Assembly: GCA_001770935.1 (NCBI GenBank)
Contig: MESI01000083.1
Coordinates: 35,947 to 99,946 of the forward strand
DNA length: 64,000 nucleotides
Direction of reading: 5' to 3'
DNA from: Burkholderiales bacterium RIFCSPLOWO2_12_FULL_61_40
GTDB taxonomy: Bacteria > Pseudomonadota > Gammaproteobacteria > Burkholderiales > Burkholderiaceae_C
The position numbers and the translations under genes are program-made. Positions within the stretch are counted from its first letter, which is position 1, and every line of letters begins with the position of its first letter. Below, in pieces: positions 26,437 to 35,966 of the stretch. The notes beneath the pieces were generated by a model. The model saw only the letters and a list, made by a program, of their open reading frames with translations. It did not search any database and was not told where the DNA came from.

Positions 26437-28149
26437 TTAAGCCCCCGCCTTCAGGTCGAAACGACCCACCAGCTGGTCCAGCGCCTGGGCCTGCTCGTCC
26501 AGTGACTGGGCTGCAGCAGCGGCTTCCTCGACCAAGGCGGCATTTTGTTGGGTGCTTTCGTCGAGTTGGGAAATGGCGCGGTTGATTTCCCCGATACCGC
26601 TGCTTTGCTCCGCCGAAGCGCCGGACAGTTCCTCCATGACCGTACTGACCTGCTGCACCGTGTGCGCCAGGTCGGCAATGGCCTGCCCGGCCTTGTGGGC
26701 CAGCTGTGAGCCGTCTTGCACCTGGCTGGTGGAGCTTTCAATCAGGGTGCTGATTTCTTTCGCGGCCTTGGCACTGCGCTGCGCCAGGTCACGCACCTCA
26801 GCGGCCACCACCGCAAAACCCCGGCCCTGCTCACCGGCGTGGGCGGCCTCCACCGCCGCATTCAAAGCCAGGATATTGGTCTGGAACGCGATGCTCTGGA
26901 TCACGCTGATGTTGGAGTGGATCGCCTGGGTGCTCTTGCTGATTTTGTCCATGGTGGCCACTACACTGGCGACCACCTCCCCCCCTTGCTGCGCAGCATG
27001 GTTGGCGGAGTTGGAGAGTTGCGCGGCATGCGCGGCGTTGTCCGCGTAGCGCTTCGCAATCGATGTCATTTGCAACACATTGGTGTTGGTTTTTTCCAGC
27101 GATGCCGCCTGCAGTTCGGTGCGCTGCGACAAGTCGAGATTGCCCATGGAAATTTCACGCGAGGCATTGGCCACCATCTTGGAGCTTTCGGCAATCTCGC
27201 CCATGGTGTCGGCCAACTGGCGCTGCATTTCACGCAGGGAATACAGCAGACTTTCGGTGTCATTGGCTTCCAGCCTGATTTTCATGCTCAGGTCCCCATG
27301 GGCAATGCGGCTGGCAATCGACTTGGCAAAGGCGGGCTCACCGCCGAGCTGGCGCGTCAGGCGGCGCATGACCCAGGCACTGATGCCCAGCGACAGGGCA
27401 ATCAGCGCCAGCGTGATGCCCAGGACCCACACCACCGACGCCTTGTAGATTTGCGCTGCATGTGCAATGGTGGCCTGTGCTGACGCCCTGCGGTTGAGCA
27501 CCAGCGCGTCCACGATTTTTTCGAGTTTGCGGGTTTCGTTGAGCAGCCCCGCATCTTCGCTGGGAACATCCGGGCTCATTTGCATCAGGTCCAGCGGCTG
27601 GGCCTTGACCAAGGCCACGTATTCACGCAAACGCTTGGACCACTTCGCGACAGCGTCGCCCAGTTGCTTGCTCAACTTGGCGTCTTCGGCTCCGCCGGAC
27701 AACTGCTGGATGAGGTCCAGGCGCTGGGAGACCTGGGTCAAACCAGTTTCCACATCATTGCCCAAGGCGGTCCGTTCGGCGGCCGTGGTGGCGGTCAGCA
27801 GCTGGGTTTGCGCCCGGCTTGCGCGCAGCAAATGGCTGCGGGCCTGCTCCGCAGCCTGGCCGGCGGCATATTCCTGCTCGTAAATAGCCTGTGTGGAGGC
27901 ATTCAGGCGCCGCATTTGAAACAGGGAGAACGCACCAATCACCAGCGCCCCAACCAGGACGCTGGCAAAGGCCATGCGCAGGCTCGCTTTGACCGACAGG
28001 CCTTCCAATACGTGAACCCGTGGCAAACGTATTCCATTTTTGATTTTGGGCAAAACGCCCGCCAAGCCTTTGTAAGACTCAGTCGATTGAAACGCCATGG
28101 TCGCATCGGATATCGATGGCGACACGGTTCCAGGCTGGGCAAGTTCCAT
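26437..28149 (-). CDS. Methyl-accepting chemotaxis protein (Tsr-like class)
   Basis: A 570-residue chemoreceptor: membrane segment 1 at about residues 57-78, a periplasmic helical sensor (about 80-235, Tar/Tsr-type four-helix pattern), membrane segment 2 at about 238-260, HAMP at 260-315, and a signalling domain with the hairpin tip [20 protein letters not shown]. The unusually long cytoplasmic N-terminal tail of about 55 residues is odd. The ATG at 28149 has GGAG eight bases upstream; a longer frame exists without a site. No CheB/CheR-binding pentapeptide is seen at the C-terminus. The ligand is unknown. Confidence 0.9.
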   Translation of the reverse strand: MELAQPGTVSPSISDATMAFQSTESYKGLAGVLPKIKNGIRLPRVHVLEGLSVKASLRMAFASVLVGALVIGAFSLFQMRRLNASTQAIYEQEYAAGQAAEQARSHLLRASRAQTQLLTATTAAERTALGNDVETGLTQVSQRLDLIQQLSGGAEDAKLSKQLGDAVAKWSKRLREYVALVKAQPLDLMQMSPDVPSEDAGLLNETRKLEKIVDALVLNRRASAQATIAHAAQIYKASVVWVLGITLALIALSLGISAWVMRRLTRQLGGEPAFAKSIASRIAHGDLSMKIRLEANDTESLLYSLREMQRQLADTMGEIAESSKMVANASREISMGNLDLSQRTELQAASLEKTNTNVLQMTSIAKRYADNAAHAAQLSNSANHAAQQGGEVVASVVATMDKISKSTQAIHSNISVIQSIAFQTNILALNAAVEAAHAGEQGRGFAVVAAEVRDLAQRSAKAAKEISTLIESSTSQVQDGSQLAHKAGQAIADLAHTVQQVSTVMEELSGASAEQSSGIGEINRAISQLDESTQQNAALVEEAAAAAQSLDEQAQALDQLVGRFDLKAGA

Positions 28150-28197
28150 AGTGGGGCTCCAACATGCCAATGACAAAAAACTCAAGGTCGCCCCATT

Positions 28198-29043
28198 TTA
28201 GGGGGCTACACCCATTTTTTCACCTAGGCGTATACCCTTTGCTGGAGCCCACTGCGCATTGAATTGCATCGTCGTATTCGGAAAAAGCATAACCACGGTG
28301 GACCCGAGCAAAAAGCGCCCCATTTCTTCGCCCTGGCGCAAAGTCACCGCGCCCTTGGCATACTGCCACTCACAAATTTGCGGCCTGCGCGGCGGGTTGA
28401 CCAAACCGTGCCAGACGGTGGCCATGCTGCCCACGATGGTGGCGCCCACCAGCACCAGCACAAAGGGGCCCCGGTCGGAATCAAAGACACAGACCACCCG
28501 CTCGTTGCGGGCAAACAGGCCCGGCACGCCCCGCGCCGTGGTCGGGTTCACCGAAAACAAGTCACCGGGCACGTAAACCATGCGCCGCAGCACGCCGTCA
28601 CAGGGCATGTGGATGCGGTGGTAATCGCGCGGGCTCAGGTACAGGGTGGCGAAGCTGCCGTTCTCAAACTCTGCTGCCAGTGCGCCGTCGCCCCCGACCA
28701 AGGCCGTGGTGCTGTAGTGGTGTCCCTTGGCCTGGAAAATCTGGTCTTTTTCAATCGGCCCGAACTGGCTGATGGCCCCGTCCACCGGGCAAATAAAGTC
28801 CGCCTGCGCCAGCGGCCGGGCGCCTTCTTTCAGCGGGCGGGTGAAAAATTCGTTGAAGCTGGCGTAGCTGGCGATGTCCGGGTTGTGCGCCTCGGCCATA
28901 TTGACCTGGTAACGCTGGACAAACCAGCGGATCAGCGCCGTGGTCCAGCGCCCGCCACGGGCGCCCGCGACCTTGCCGGCGAGGACGGTCAGGGCTTTTT
29001 TGGGGAGAAGGTATTGCGGCAAGACCGCCAGGGTGTCGGACAA
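28198..29043 (-). CDS. psd: Phosphatidylserine decarboxylase
   Basis: A 281-residue Psd that converts phosphatidylserine to phosphatidylethanolamine at the inner membrane. The self-cleavage/pyruvoyl motif is GRFLLGSTVVML, with LGST at the processing point near the C-terminus; other family blocks are YASFNEFFTRPLKEGARP and HMPCDGVLRRMVYVPG. The start is a TTG at 29043 with GGGAG upstream, giving a family-like SDTLAVLPQYLLPKKAL; a second TTG at 29106 is less likely. Confidence 0.93.
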   Translation of the reverse strand: MSDTLAVLPQYLLPKKALTVLAGKVAGARGGRWTTALIRWFVQRYQVNMAEAHNPDIASYASFNEFFTRPLKEGARPLAQADFICPVDGAISQFGPIEKDQIFQAKGHHYSTTALVGGDGALAAEFENGSFATLYLSPRDYHRIHMPCDGVLRRMVYVPGDLFSVNPTTARGVPGLFARNERVVCVFDSDRGPFVLVLVGATIVGSMATVWHGLVNPPRRPQICEWQYAKGAVTLRQGEEMGRFLLGSTVVMLFPNTTMQFNAQWAPAKGIRLGEKMGVAP

Positions 29044-29130
29044 AAGCGGCTCCCGGTAAGAGAAGGAAGAGGACAGAGCAAGGGGAAACAGGGGGACTGC
29101 GCCCAAAGGCCGCGAATTATAGTGGGGGGT

Positions 29131-30018
29131 ATGACCGCCGCCCGCATCCCCCCCATCCAGTGCCTATTGACCTTCGAGGCCCTGGCGCGCCTGCGCAGCG
29201 TGACCCAGGCCTCCGAGGAACTGTGCGTGACCCCCAGCGCGGTGAGCCACCGGGTGCGCCAGCTGGAGCAGATCATCGGCACCAAGCTGTTTGGGCGGGC
29301 CGACTTTTCGCTCACCACCGAGGGCAGCGAATACCTGGCCCATGTGCGCGAGGGCCTGGCCAGCCTGCAAAAATTTCCCTCGTCGGCCGCCGCGCCCGGC
29401 AAGCGCAAGCTGCGCCTGGCGGTAACGCCCACCTTTGCCCGCTCCATCCTGATCCCGCGCCTGCGCCAGTTCACCGAGGCCTACCCGGAAATCGACCTCA
29501 CGCTGCAGGTCTCCATCCCGCTGCTGGACGTGGTGGCCGAAGACGCCGACCTGATGGTGCGTTTTGGCCCGGGCCGCTATGCCGACATGGAGCATGTCCT
29601 CCTGATGAAAGACGAGGTCACGCCGCTGGCCTCGCCCGCCTTTGTGCGCGAGCACGGGCCGTTTGAGTCGGCGCAGGACCTGGACAACCTGCCCCTGCTG
29701 CGCAGCCCGCTGGAGCCCTGGCGCACCTGGTTCGCCGCGCGCGGCCTGGACTGGCCGGAGCCCATCGACGGCTCGCAGTTCAATGACATCGGCCTGATGT
29801 GCGACTGCGCCGCCGCCGGCATGGGCATCGGCCTGGTGCGCCTCAAGCTGGGTGCGCCCTGGCTGGACAACGGCTCCCTGGTGCGCCTGGGCAGCAACGA
29901 GGTGTTTGGAGCCAACGTGCCCAGCCCCCACGCCCACTACCTGTGCTGGCGCACCGGCATGATGGACCGCTGGGAGTGCGCGGCGTTTGCGGAGTGGTTG
30001 AAGAAGGTGGTGGCGTAA
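29131..30018 (+). CDS. LysR-type transcriptional regulator (GcvA-like subgroup)
   Basis: A 295-residue LysR regulator. The N-terminal winged helix (RLRSVTQASEELCVTPSAVSHRVRQLE) has the GcvA-type pattern with LTTEG at its end, and residues about 90-295 form the substrate-binding domain. It is divergent from psd with an 87-base gap, where its own operator probably lies. The target is not evident; LysR genes often regulate the divergent neighbour, but psd is an unusual target. Confidence 0.9.
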   Translation: MTAARIPPIQCLLTFEALARLRSVTQASEELCVTPSAVSHRVRQLEQIIGTKLFGRADFSLTTEGSEYLAHVREGLASLQKFPSSAAAPGKRKLRLAVTPTFARSILIPRLRQFTEAYPEIDLTLQVSIPLLDVVAEDADLMVRFGPGRYADMEHVLLMKDEVTPLASPAFVREHGPFESAQDLDNLPLLRSPLEPWRTWFAARGLDWPEPIDGSQFNDIGLMCDCAAAGMGIGLVRLKLGAPWLDNGSLVRLGSNEVFGANVPSPHAHYLCWRTGMMDRWECAAFAEWLKKVVA

Positions 30019-30046
30019 GGCCATAGCGGGCTTTCTCGGCAAGCCA

Positions 30047-30106
30047 TTGCTATTAATTTGGTAGCTGCTTGCGCTTATAACAAAAGGGCTAGAGGCTTAT
30101 TTGACT
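30047..30106 (+). repeat. Dispersed ~60-bp repeat, copy 3
   Basis: Reads TTGCTATTAATTTGGTAGC, then TGCTTGCGCTTATAACAAAA, then GGGCTAGAGGCTTATTTGA. It occupies most of the gap between the LysR gene and hsdR, at the left edge of the restriction-modification island. Confidence 0.85.
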
Positions 30107-30138
30107 CCTAAACTAGAATGGCCAGCGGGGGAATAAAA

Positions 30139-32955
30139 ATGACGCCAGAAACCAAAGCCAGAGAAAGAATTGACCACAAGCTTGCCCAGGCGGGCTGGCT
30201 CGTGCAAGACCTGAAGCAACTCAATCTGGGTGCGGCCGCAGGTGTGGCGGTGCGGGAATACCCCACCGATGGCGGCCCCGCTGACTATGTGCTGTTTGTC
30301 AACCGCACTGCCGTGGGGGTGATCGAAGCCAAGCGCGACGAAGCGGGTGAGAACCTCACCGCCCACGAAGCGCAGACCGCGCGTTACGCCAATGCCACCC
30401 TCAAATGGCGCAAGGACCAGACGCCGCTGCCCTTCCTGTTTGAGAGCACTGGTCAGATCATCCACTTCACCGACGGGCGCGACCCCGCCCCACGCGCCCG
30501 CGAACTCTTCCACTTCTTCAAGCCCGAGACATTGGCCGAGTGGCTGGACCAGCCCGGCCAACCCAGCACATTGCGACGGCGCCTGAAAAACAACATGCCC
30601 GCGCTGCCCGAGCGCAATCTGCGCGACTGCCAGGTCGGCGCGGTCACCGGGCTCGAAGCCTCACTGGCGCGGAACAAGCCCCGCGCCTTGGTGCACATGG
30701 CCACCGGCGCGGGCAAAACCTTCACCGCCATCACCTCGGTCTACCGTCTGCTCAAGTTTGGGGAAGCCAAACGCATCTTGTTTTTGGTAGACACGCGCAA
30801 CCTGGGCAAGCAGGCGCACCAGGAATTCATGGCCTACACCCCGCCGGACGATGGCCGTACATTCACCGAGCTGTACAACGTGCAGCGGCTCAGCAGCAGC
30901 GCCATCGACCCGCATGCCCAGGTGGTGATCAGCACCATCCAGCGCATGTATTCCGTGCTCTCGGGCGAGCCCATCGACGAATCGGCGGAAGACGTATCGC
31001 TGAACGAAGTGCAGCAGGCCCGAAGCCAGGCCAAGCTGGTGCGTTACAACGCAGCCATCCCCATTGAAACCTTTGACTTCATCGTCATCGACGAATGCCA
31101 CCGCAGCATCTACAACCTGTGGAAGCAGGTGCTGGACTACTTTGACGCCTTTCTGGTGGGCCTGACCGCCACGCCCGACAAACGCACTTTCGGCTTCTTT
31201 GACGAGAACATCGTGGCTGAATACAGCTACGAACAATCGGTGGCGGATGGCGTCAACGTGGGCTACGACGTTTTTCTGATCGAAACCGACGTCACGCAAA
31301 AGGGGGCCAAGCTCAAAGCCCGCGAATGGGTGGACCATCGCGACCGCCAGACCCGCAAAAAACGCTGGCAACAAACCGAGGATGAAACGCCCTACACCGG
31401 CAAGGAGCTGGACCGCTCGGTGGTCAACCCCAGCCAAATTCGCCAAGTGATTTTGGCCATGAAAACGGCGGTAGAGACCAGCATATTCCCCAGCCGCAAA
31501 GAAACGCCCAAAACCCTGATCTTCGCCAAGACCGACAGCCACGCCGACGACATCATCCACATGGTGCGCAAGGTGTATGGCCAAGGCAACGACTTCTGCA
31601 AAAAAGTCACCTACAAAGCCGAGGAAGACGCCGACACCATCCTCAGCAACTTTCGCAACGAGTTCAACCCGCGCATCGCCGTCACCGTGGACATGATCGC
31701 CACCGGCACCGACGTCAAACCGCTGGAAGTGCTGCTCTTCATGCGCGACGTGCGTTCGCGCGGCTACTACGAGCAAATGAAAGGCCGTGGCGTGCGCAGC
31801 CTGGGTTTTGATGCCCTCAAAAAAGTCAGCAACAGCGCCAGCAGCGCCAAAGAGCGCTTTGTGCTGATCGACGCCGTGGGTGTGGAAAAATCCTGCAAAA
31901 CCGAGAGCCGTCCGCTGGAAAAGAAGCCTGGGATTGCGCTCAAAGACCTGCTGCAAGGCGTGGCCATGGGCCACCGCGACGACGACACCGTGCTCAGCCT
32001 CGCCAACCGCCTGGTGCGCCTGGCCAAACAGCTCGACGACAAAGCCCTCAAGCGCATCGAAAAAGCCTCCGGCGGCGTGCCGGTGGGTGAGCTGGGCAAA
32101 GGCCTGGTCGTGGCGCTGGACCCCGACAAAATCATCCAGCAAGCCTTGAACACCGCGCAACGGCTGGGCATCACCCGCACCGAAGACACGCTCACATCCG
32201 ACGAAATTTCCGCCGCACGCCAACAGCGCGTCGCCGCCGCTTGCCAGCCCTTTGACCGCCCCGAACTGCGCGAAGAAATCGAAAACGCCCGACGCGAGCG
32301 CGAGCAACTCATCGACCACATCAACCTGGATACAGTCACCTTCAGCGGTTACGGCGAACAAGCGGCGGAGCAGGCCAACCGCGTCATCCAGACCTTTGCC
32401 GACTACATTGCCCAGCACAAAACCGAGATCGAAGCGCTGGCCTTCTTCTACCAGCAACCCTACAGCCGCCGCGCCCTGACCTTTGACATGGTCGAAGACC
32501 TGCACGAACGCCTGAGCCGCCCGCCGTTGATGCTCACCACCGAGAAACTGTGGAGCGCCTACGCCCGGGTCAAGTCATCGCAAGTGAAAGGTGCGGACGC
32601 CAAGCGGCAGTTGACCGACTTGGTGGCGCTGGTGCGCTTTGCCGTCGGCCTGACTGGCGCGGTCGGTGCGGATACGGATAGCCTGGAACTCAGCCCCTTC
32701 GCCGATCAGGTCAACCTGCGCTTTCAGACCTGGATCTTCCGCCACAACGCCCAGCGTGGTACCGCCTTCACGCCTGAGCAAACCGAGTGGCTGCGCCTGA
32801 TGAAGGACCACATCGCCGCCAGCTGCTGCATCACCCGGAAAGACTTTGACTACGCCGAACTGGCCGCCCAAGGCGGCTTGCAAAAAGTGTGGAGCGTGTT
32901 TGGCAGCCAGTTGGATGATCTGATGGGCGAGATGAACGAAGCGCTGGTGGCTTGA
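30139..32955 (+). CDS. hsdR: Type I restriction endonuclease subunit R (EcoEI-like)
   Basis: A 938-residue HsdR motor/nuclease subunit that translocates and cuts unmethylated DNA with HsdM and HsdS. Nuclease residues D49 and E63-x-K65 (GVIEAKRDE) form the PD-(D/E)xK site. The helicase has Walker A at 187-195 (ATGAGKT), DECH at 318-321 and the C-terminal helicase half (MIATGTDVKPLEV, then GRGVRSLGFD). The last third resembles the EcoEI R C-terminal domain. The ATG at 30139 has GGGGGAA upstream; an ATG 21 bases earlier lacks one. Full length and intact. It is separated from hsdS by an unrelated ATPase gene. Confidence 0.95.
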   Translation: MTPETKARERIDHKLAQAGWLVQDLKQLNLGAAAGVAVREYPTDGGPADYVLFVNRTAVGVIEAKRDEAGENLTAHEAQTARYANATLKWRKDQTPLPFLFESTGQIIHFTDGRDPAPRARELFHFFKPETLAEWLDQPGQPSTLRRRLKNNMPALPERNLRDCQVGAVTGLEASLARNKPRALVHMATGAGKTFTAITSVYRLLKFGEAKRILFLVDTRNLGKQAHQEFMAYTPPDDGRTFTELYNVQRLSSSAIDPHAQVVISTIQRMYSVLSGEPIDESAEDVSLNEVQQARSQAKLVRYNAAIPIETFDFIVIDECHRSIYNLWKQVLDYFDAFLVGLTATPDKRTFGFFDENIVAEYSYEQSVADGVNVGYDVFLIETDVTQKGAKLKAREWVDHRDRQTRKKRWQQTEDETPYTGKELDRSVVNPSQIRQVILAMKTAVETSIFPSRKETPKTLIFAKTDSHADDIIHMVRKVYGQGNDFCKKVTYKAEEDADTILSNFRNEFNPRIAVTVDMIATGTDVKPLEVLLFMRDVRSRGYYEQMKGRGVRSLGFDALKKVSNSASSAKERFVLIDAVGVEKSCKTESRPLEKKPGIALKDLLQGVAMGHRDDDTVLSLANRLVRLAKQLDDKALKRIEKASGGVPVGELGKGLVVALDPDKIIQQALNTAQRLGITRTEDTLTSDEISAARQQRVAAACQPFDRPELREEIENARREREQLIDHINLDTVTFSGYGEQAAEQANRVIQTFADYIAQHKTEIEALAFFYQQPYSRRALTFDMVEDLHERLSRPPLMLTTEKLWSAYARVKSSQVKGADAKRQLTDLVALVRFAVGLTGAVGADTDSLELSPFADQVNLRFQTWIFRHNAQRGTAFTPEQTEWLRLMKDHIAASCCITRKDFDYAELAAQGGLQKVWSVFGSQLDDLMGEMNEALVA

Positions 32956-32968
32956 AAATGGCGTGAAG

Positions 32969-33029
32969 AATTATGAGCTATTATTTGTTAATTCATAATT
33001 TATTTATATACAAATAATCCATCATAATT
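32969..33029. promoter_or_regulatory. AT-rich promoter with three TCATAATT-type boxes
   Basis: The gap before the ATPase gene is strikingly AT-rich against its surroundings. It holds AATTATGA (32969-32976) as inverted partner of TCATAATT (32993-33000), and a third copy TCATAATT at 33022-33029 just before the start codon. TTGTTA (32985-32990) and TATACA (33007-33012) with 16-base spacing are candidate -35/-10 elements. This suggests separate, repressor-controlled transcription of the downstream genes. Confidence 0.45.
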
Positions 33030-33031
33030 TC

Positions 33032-34213
33032 ATGCAACATTTCCCTCGCCTCCTATTGGCGCAACAAATTGCCCAAGCCGTCCAGGGCAAGGACTTGTTT
33101 GGCGATGCACACAATGGTTTGTTTCTGGCCGCGCCGCGCCGCACCGGGAAATCCACATTCCTCAAGGAGGACTTGCAGCCCGAGTTGGAGCGCCAGGGCC
33201 TGGTTGTGGTGTATGTCGACCTTTGGGCGGCCCCGCTGCGCGATCCGGGTGAACTCATTGCCGAGGCTATTGGCCGAGCCCTGCAGGGGCATTTGGGGCC
33301 TGTCGCCAAAGCCGCCAAAACCAGCGGCCTGGAGAGTGTCAGTATTGCCGGGGTGCTGAAAATCGATACAGGGAAAATCGGCCGCCCCAATGGTTCAACC
33401 CTTGCCGATGCCTTGCGCACCCTGCACGAACTGGCCCATGTCCCGGTGGCGCTGATGGTTGACGAAGCCCAGCACGCCTTGACCAGTGAAGCGGGCGAAA
33501 GCGCCATGACGGCGCTCAAATCGGCGCGCGACCAACTCAACGCCCCCGGAAAAGTCAAGCTCATACTGGTCATGTCGGGCTCCGACCGTGACAAATTGCT
33601 GCGCTTGGTCAACAGCAACGCTTCACCGTTCTACGGTTCGCAAATTCAACGCATGCCCGAATTGGGCGAAGACTTCATCGCGTACATTGCGCAGCAGATT
33701 GAACGCCAACGCCCGGATCTGCGCCCTGTCGATCAGACCAGGTTGATGCAGGCCTTTGAAGGCTTTGGCAAACGTCCGCAGTTTTTCTTGTTTGCCTTGA
33801 ACGAGACGCTTGGCCCCTTGGCTGGCATCAGCGAACGCTTTGAAGTGGCGATGCTCGCTGCAGCCCAGCAACGCCAGCGCGATGACGAGATGCAAATGGA
33901 ATCCGATTTTTTGGGAATCAAACCCTTGGAGCAGGCTGTTTTATGGCGCATGCTGGAACAAGGTGCGCGCTTTCGCCCCTACGACGCAGAGGCATTGCGC
34001 TTCTACCAGGATAAAACTGGCAGCAAAGTCACCCCCGCCAAAGTGCAAACCGCCCTGGAAAGTCTGCGCCAGCGCCAACCCAGCATGGTCTGGAAATCTG
34101 CCCGGAGTGAATACGCAGTGGACGACGCCGCCATGCACCGCTGGTACACGCAGCGCATCAATGCACAAACCTGGCCGCCAGTGGGCGCGCAACCGGACTG
34201 GGCTGAAGAATGA
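33032..34213 (+). CDS. P-loop ATPase embedded between hsdR and hsdS
   Basis: A 393-residue AAA/STAND-type ATPase. Walker A is APRRTGKST at about 34-42 and Walker B is VALMVDEAQHAL at about 139-150, followed by a sensor-like LILVMSGSDRDKLLRL. The RRTGKS form recalls the archaeal-type ATPase group often tied to defence or mobile elements. The C-terminal 110 residues (from LGIKPLEQAVLWRML) look like winged helices. No nuclease or other effector domain is recognised. It has its own AT-rich promoter region. A role in phage defence or control of the restriction system is inferred only from its location. Confidence 0.75.
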   Translation: MQHFPRLLLAQQIAQAVQGKDLFGDAHNGLFLAAPRRTGKSTFLKEDLQPELERQGLVVVYVDLWAAPLRDPGELIAEAIGRALQGHLGPVAKAAKTSGLESVSIAGVLKIDTGKIGRPNGSTLADALRTLHELAHVPVALMVDEAQHALTSEAGESAMTALKSARDQLNAPGKVKLILVMSGSDRDKLLRLVNSNASPFYGSQIQRMPELGEDFIAYIAQQIERQRPDLRPVDQTRLMQAFEGFGKRPQFFLFALNETLGPLAGISERFEVAMLAAAQQRQRDDEMQMESDFLGIKPLEQAVLWRMLEQGARFRPYDAEALRFYQDKTGSKVTPAKVQTALESLRQRQPSMVWKSARSEYAVDDAAMHRWYTQRINAQTWPPVGAQPDWAEE

Positions 34214-34232
34214 GGTCTACTTTTGGTGCGCA

Positions 34233-34292
34233 AGTAGCTATTGAATTGATAGCTGCTTGCGCAGGTAGCACAAGGGCTAGAGGCCGATTTGT
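34233..34292 (+). repeat. Dispersed ~60-bp repeat, copy 4
   Basis: Reads AGTAGCTATTGAATTGATAG, then CTGCTTGCGCAGGTAGCAC, then AAGGGCTAGAGGCCGATTTG. This is the closest copy to an apparent consensus. It lies in the 196-base gap before hsdS, same orientation as copies 3 and 5. Confidence 0.88.
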
Positions 34293-34409
34293 TATAAATT
34301 TTAGCAAGAGCGTCAGTCAATGGCAGCAGAGCGAATTTGGGGTTGGATCCAAGCCCGCCGGGCGTCGGCTCAGACCCCAGTTTCGCGGGTTGCGAAGTGG
34401 GGTAGTTGC

Positions 34410-35966
34410 GTGAGCGATAACTTACCACCAGGTTGGATCCACGCGAAATTGGATGAAGTTGTCGATGCACTCGACTACGAACGGGAGCCTATCAATTCCT
34501 CGGAACGTTCCGCACGTATCTCTGGAAAGTCAAAAAATCAGCTGTTTGCTTATTACGGTGCAACTGGACAGGTTGGCTTTATAGATGGCTTTCGTTCTAA
34601 TGGTGAACGAATCCTATTGGGCGAAGACGGGGCACCTTTTCTTGATTCATTTAAAGACAAGGCTTATCTCGTTACTGGAAAGTTTTGGGTAAACAACCAT
34701 GCACACGTATTGCAGGGAGCTGCAGGTTATGTGAGCAACCGATTTCTTTGTCATCAGTTGAATACCGTTGATTACCAGCCATTTGTCGCAGGCTCCACTC
34801 GCTTGAAATTGACCAGTGCGGCGATGAAGCAAATCCCATTATTTGTCGCACCTGCCGCCGAACAAACCCGCATCGTCGGAAAACTCGAAGAACTGCTGTC
34901 CGACCTGGACGTGGGCGTGGCGGAACTCAAGGCGGCGCAGAAAAAGCTGGGGCAATACCGCCAGTCGCTGCTGAAAGCGGCGGTCGAAGGCGCGCTCACC
35001 GCCGAATGGCGTGCAGCCCAGCACGCCGGGCGAACGGGGAAAACAGCGCCCTTTGAATCCGGCGCCGCGCTGCTGGCCCGCATCCTGTCCGAGCGCCGCC
35101 GCCGCTGGGAAGCCCGCCAACTCGCCAAGTTTCAAGCCCAAGGCAAACCCCCGCCCAAAGACTGGCAGGCCAAATATCCCGAGCCCGTTGCGCCCGATAC
35201 CGTCGGCTTGCCGGAGTTGCCAGTGGGGTGGGTTTGGGCGAGTGCGGAACAGCTTTGTGACTTCATCACCAAAGGCACGACGCCGTCGAAGGGACTTGAT
35301 GGCTGCGGCGACAAGGTGATTCCTTTTCTGCGCGTGACGAATCTCACCGATAAGGGCGCGTTGGACATGTTCGACAAAGTTTTTGTGTCAGAAGAAACGC
35401 ATCGCGGCTTTCTTGCGCGCTCTGTGGTCTACCCCGGTGATGTGCTGATGAATATCGTTGGTCCGCCGCTGGGGCAGGTTTCGGTTGTGCCAAAGACCTT
35501 CCCAGAATGGAATATCAATCAAGCCATCGCGATTTTCCGGGCCGTCGACGGAGTGTTGTCCGGGTTTCTTTCTCTCACGTTGCTTTCGCCTCCTGCACAG
35601 CGTTGGCTCAAAGCCAGATCAAAGACAACCGCTGGGCAAACAAACCTCACGCTGGAGGTTTGCCGCAGTTTGCCAATTCCGTTACCTCCGCAAGCTGAGC
35701 AGGTGGCCTTGATTGCAGTTGCCGACGAAGCGATAGACAGAGTCGCAGAACAAGCTATGGCGATACAAATCAGCCTCCAACAATCCGCCGCCCAACGCAA
35801 AAACATCCTGCAAGCCGCCTTTTCCGGCCAGCTCATCCCCCAAGACCCCGCCGACGAACCCGCCAGCGCGCTGCTGGCGCGCATCCGGGCCGAACGGCAG
35901 GACAGGGCATCATTGGGGAAACCCCAAAAATCAAACGCAAATTCACGAAGGAGTTCAGCATGCTGA
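34410..35966 (+). CDS. hsdS: Type I restriction-modification specificity subunit S
   Basis: A 518-residue HsdS that sets the DNA target for both methylation and cutting. It has two target-recognition domains (about 1-155 and 265-430) each followed by a conserved helical spacer (AEQTRIVGKLEELLSDLDVG and QAEQVALIAVADEAIDRVAE). The start is the GTG at 34410, giving VSDNLPPGW, the usual HsdS opening; an ATG at 34320 would add 30 residues coded by repeat-adjacent sequence. The second recognition domain begins PELPVGWVWASAEQL. The stop overlaps the next ATG by 7 bases. Confidence 0.9.
   Translation: MSDNLPPGWIHAKLDEVVDALDYEREPINSSERSARISGKSKNQLFAYYGATGQVGFIDGFRSNGERILLGEDGAPFLDSFKDKAYLVTGKFWVNNHAHVLQGAAGYVSNRFLCHQLNTVDYQPFVAGSTRLKLTSAAMKQIPLFVAPAAEQTRIVGKLEELLSDLDVGVAELKAAQKKLGQYRQSLLKAAVEGALTAEWRAAQHAGRTGKTAPFESGAALLARILSERRRRWEARQLAKFQAQGKPPPKDWQAKYPEPVAPDTVGLPELPVGWVWASAEQLCDFITKGTTPSKGLDGCGDKVIPFLRVTNLTDKGALDMFDKVFVSEETHRGFLARSVVYPGDVLMNIVGPPLGQVSVVPKTFPEWNINQAIAIFRAVDGVLSGFLSLTLLSPPAQRWLKARSKTTAGQTNLTLEVCRSLPIPLPPQAEQVALIAVADEAIDRVAEQAMAIQISLQQSAAQRKNILQAAFSGQLIPQDPADEPASALLARIRAERQDRASLGKPQKSNANSRRSSAC

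Noticed and set aside
30661..32505. Long minus-strand open frame opposite hsdR
   Set aside because: The plus-strand hsdR has clear motifs throughout; the antisense product is low-complexity His/Val/Gly-rich with no domain.
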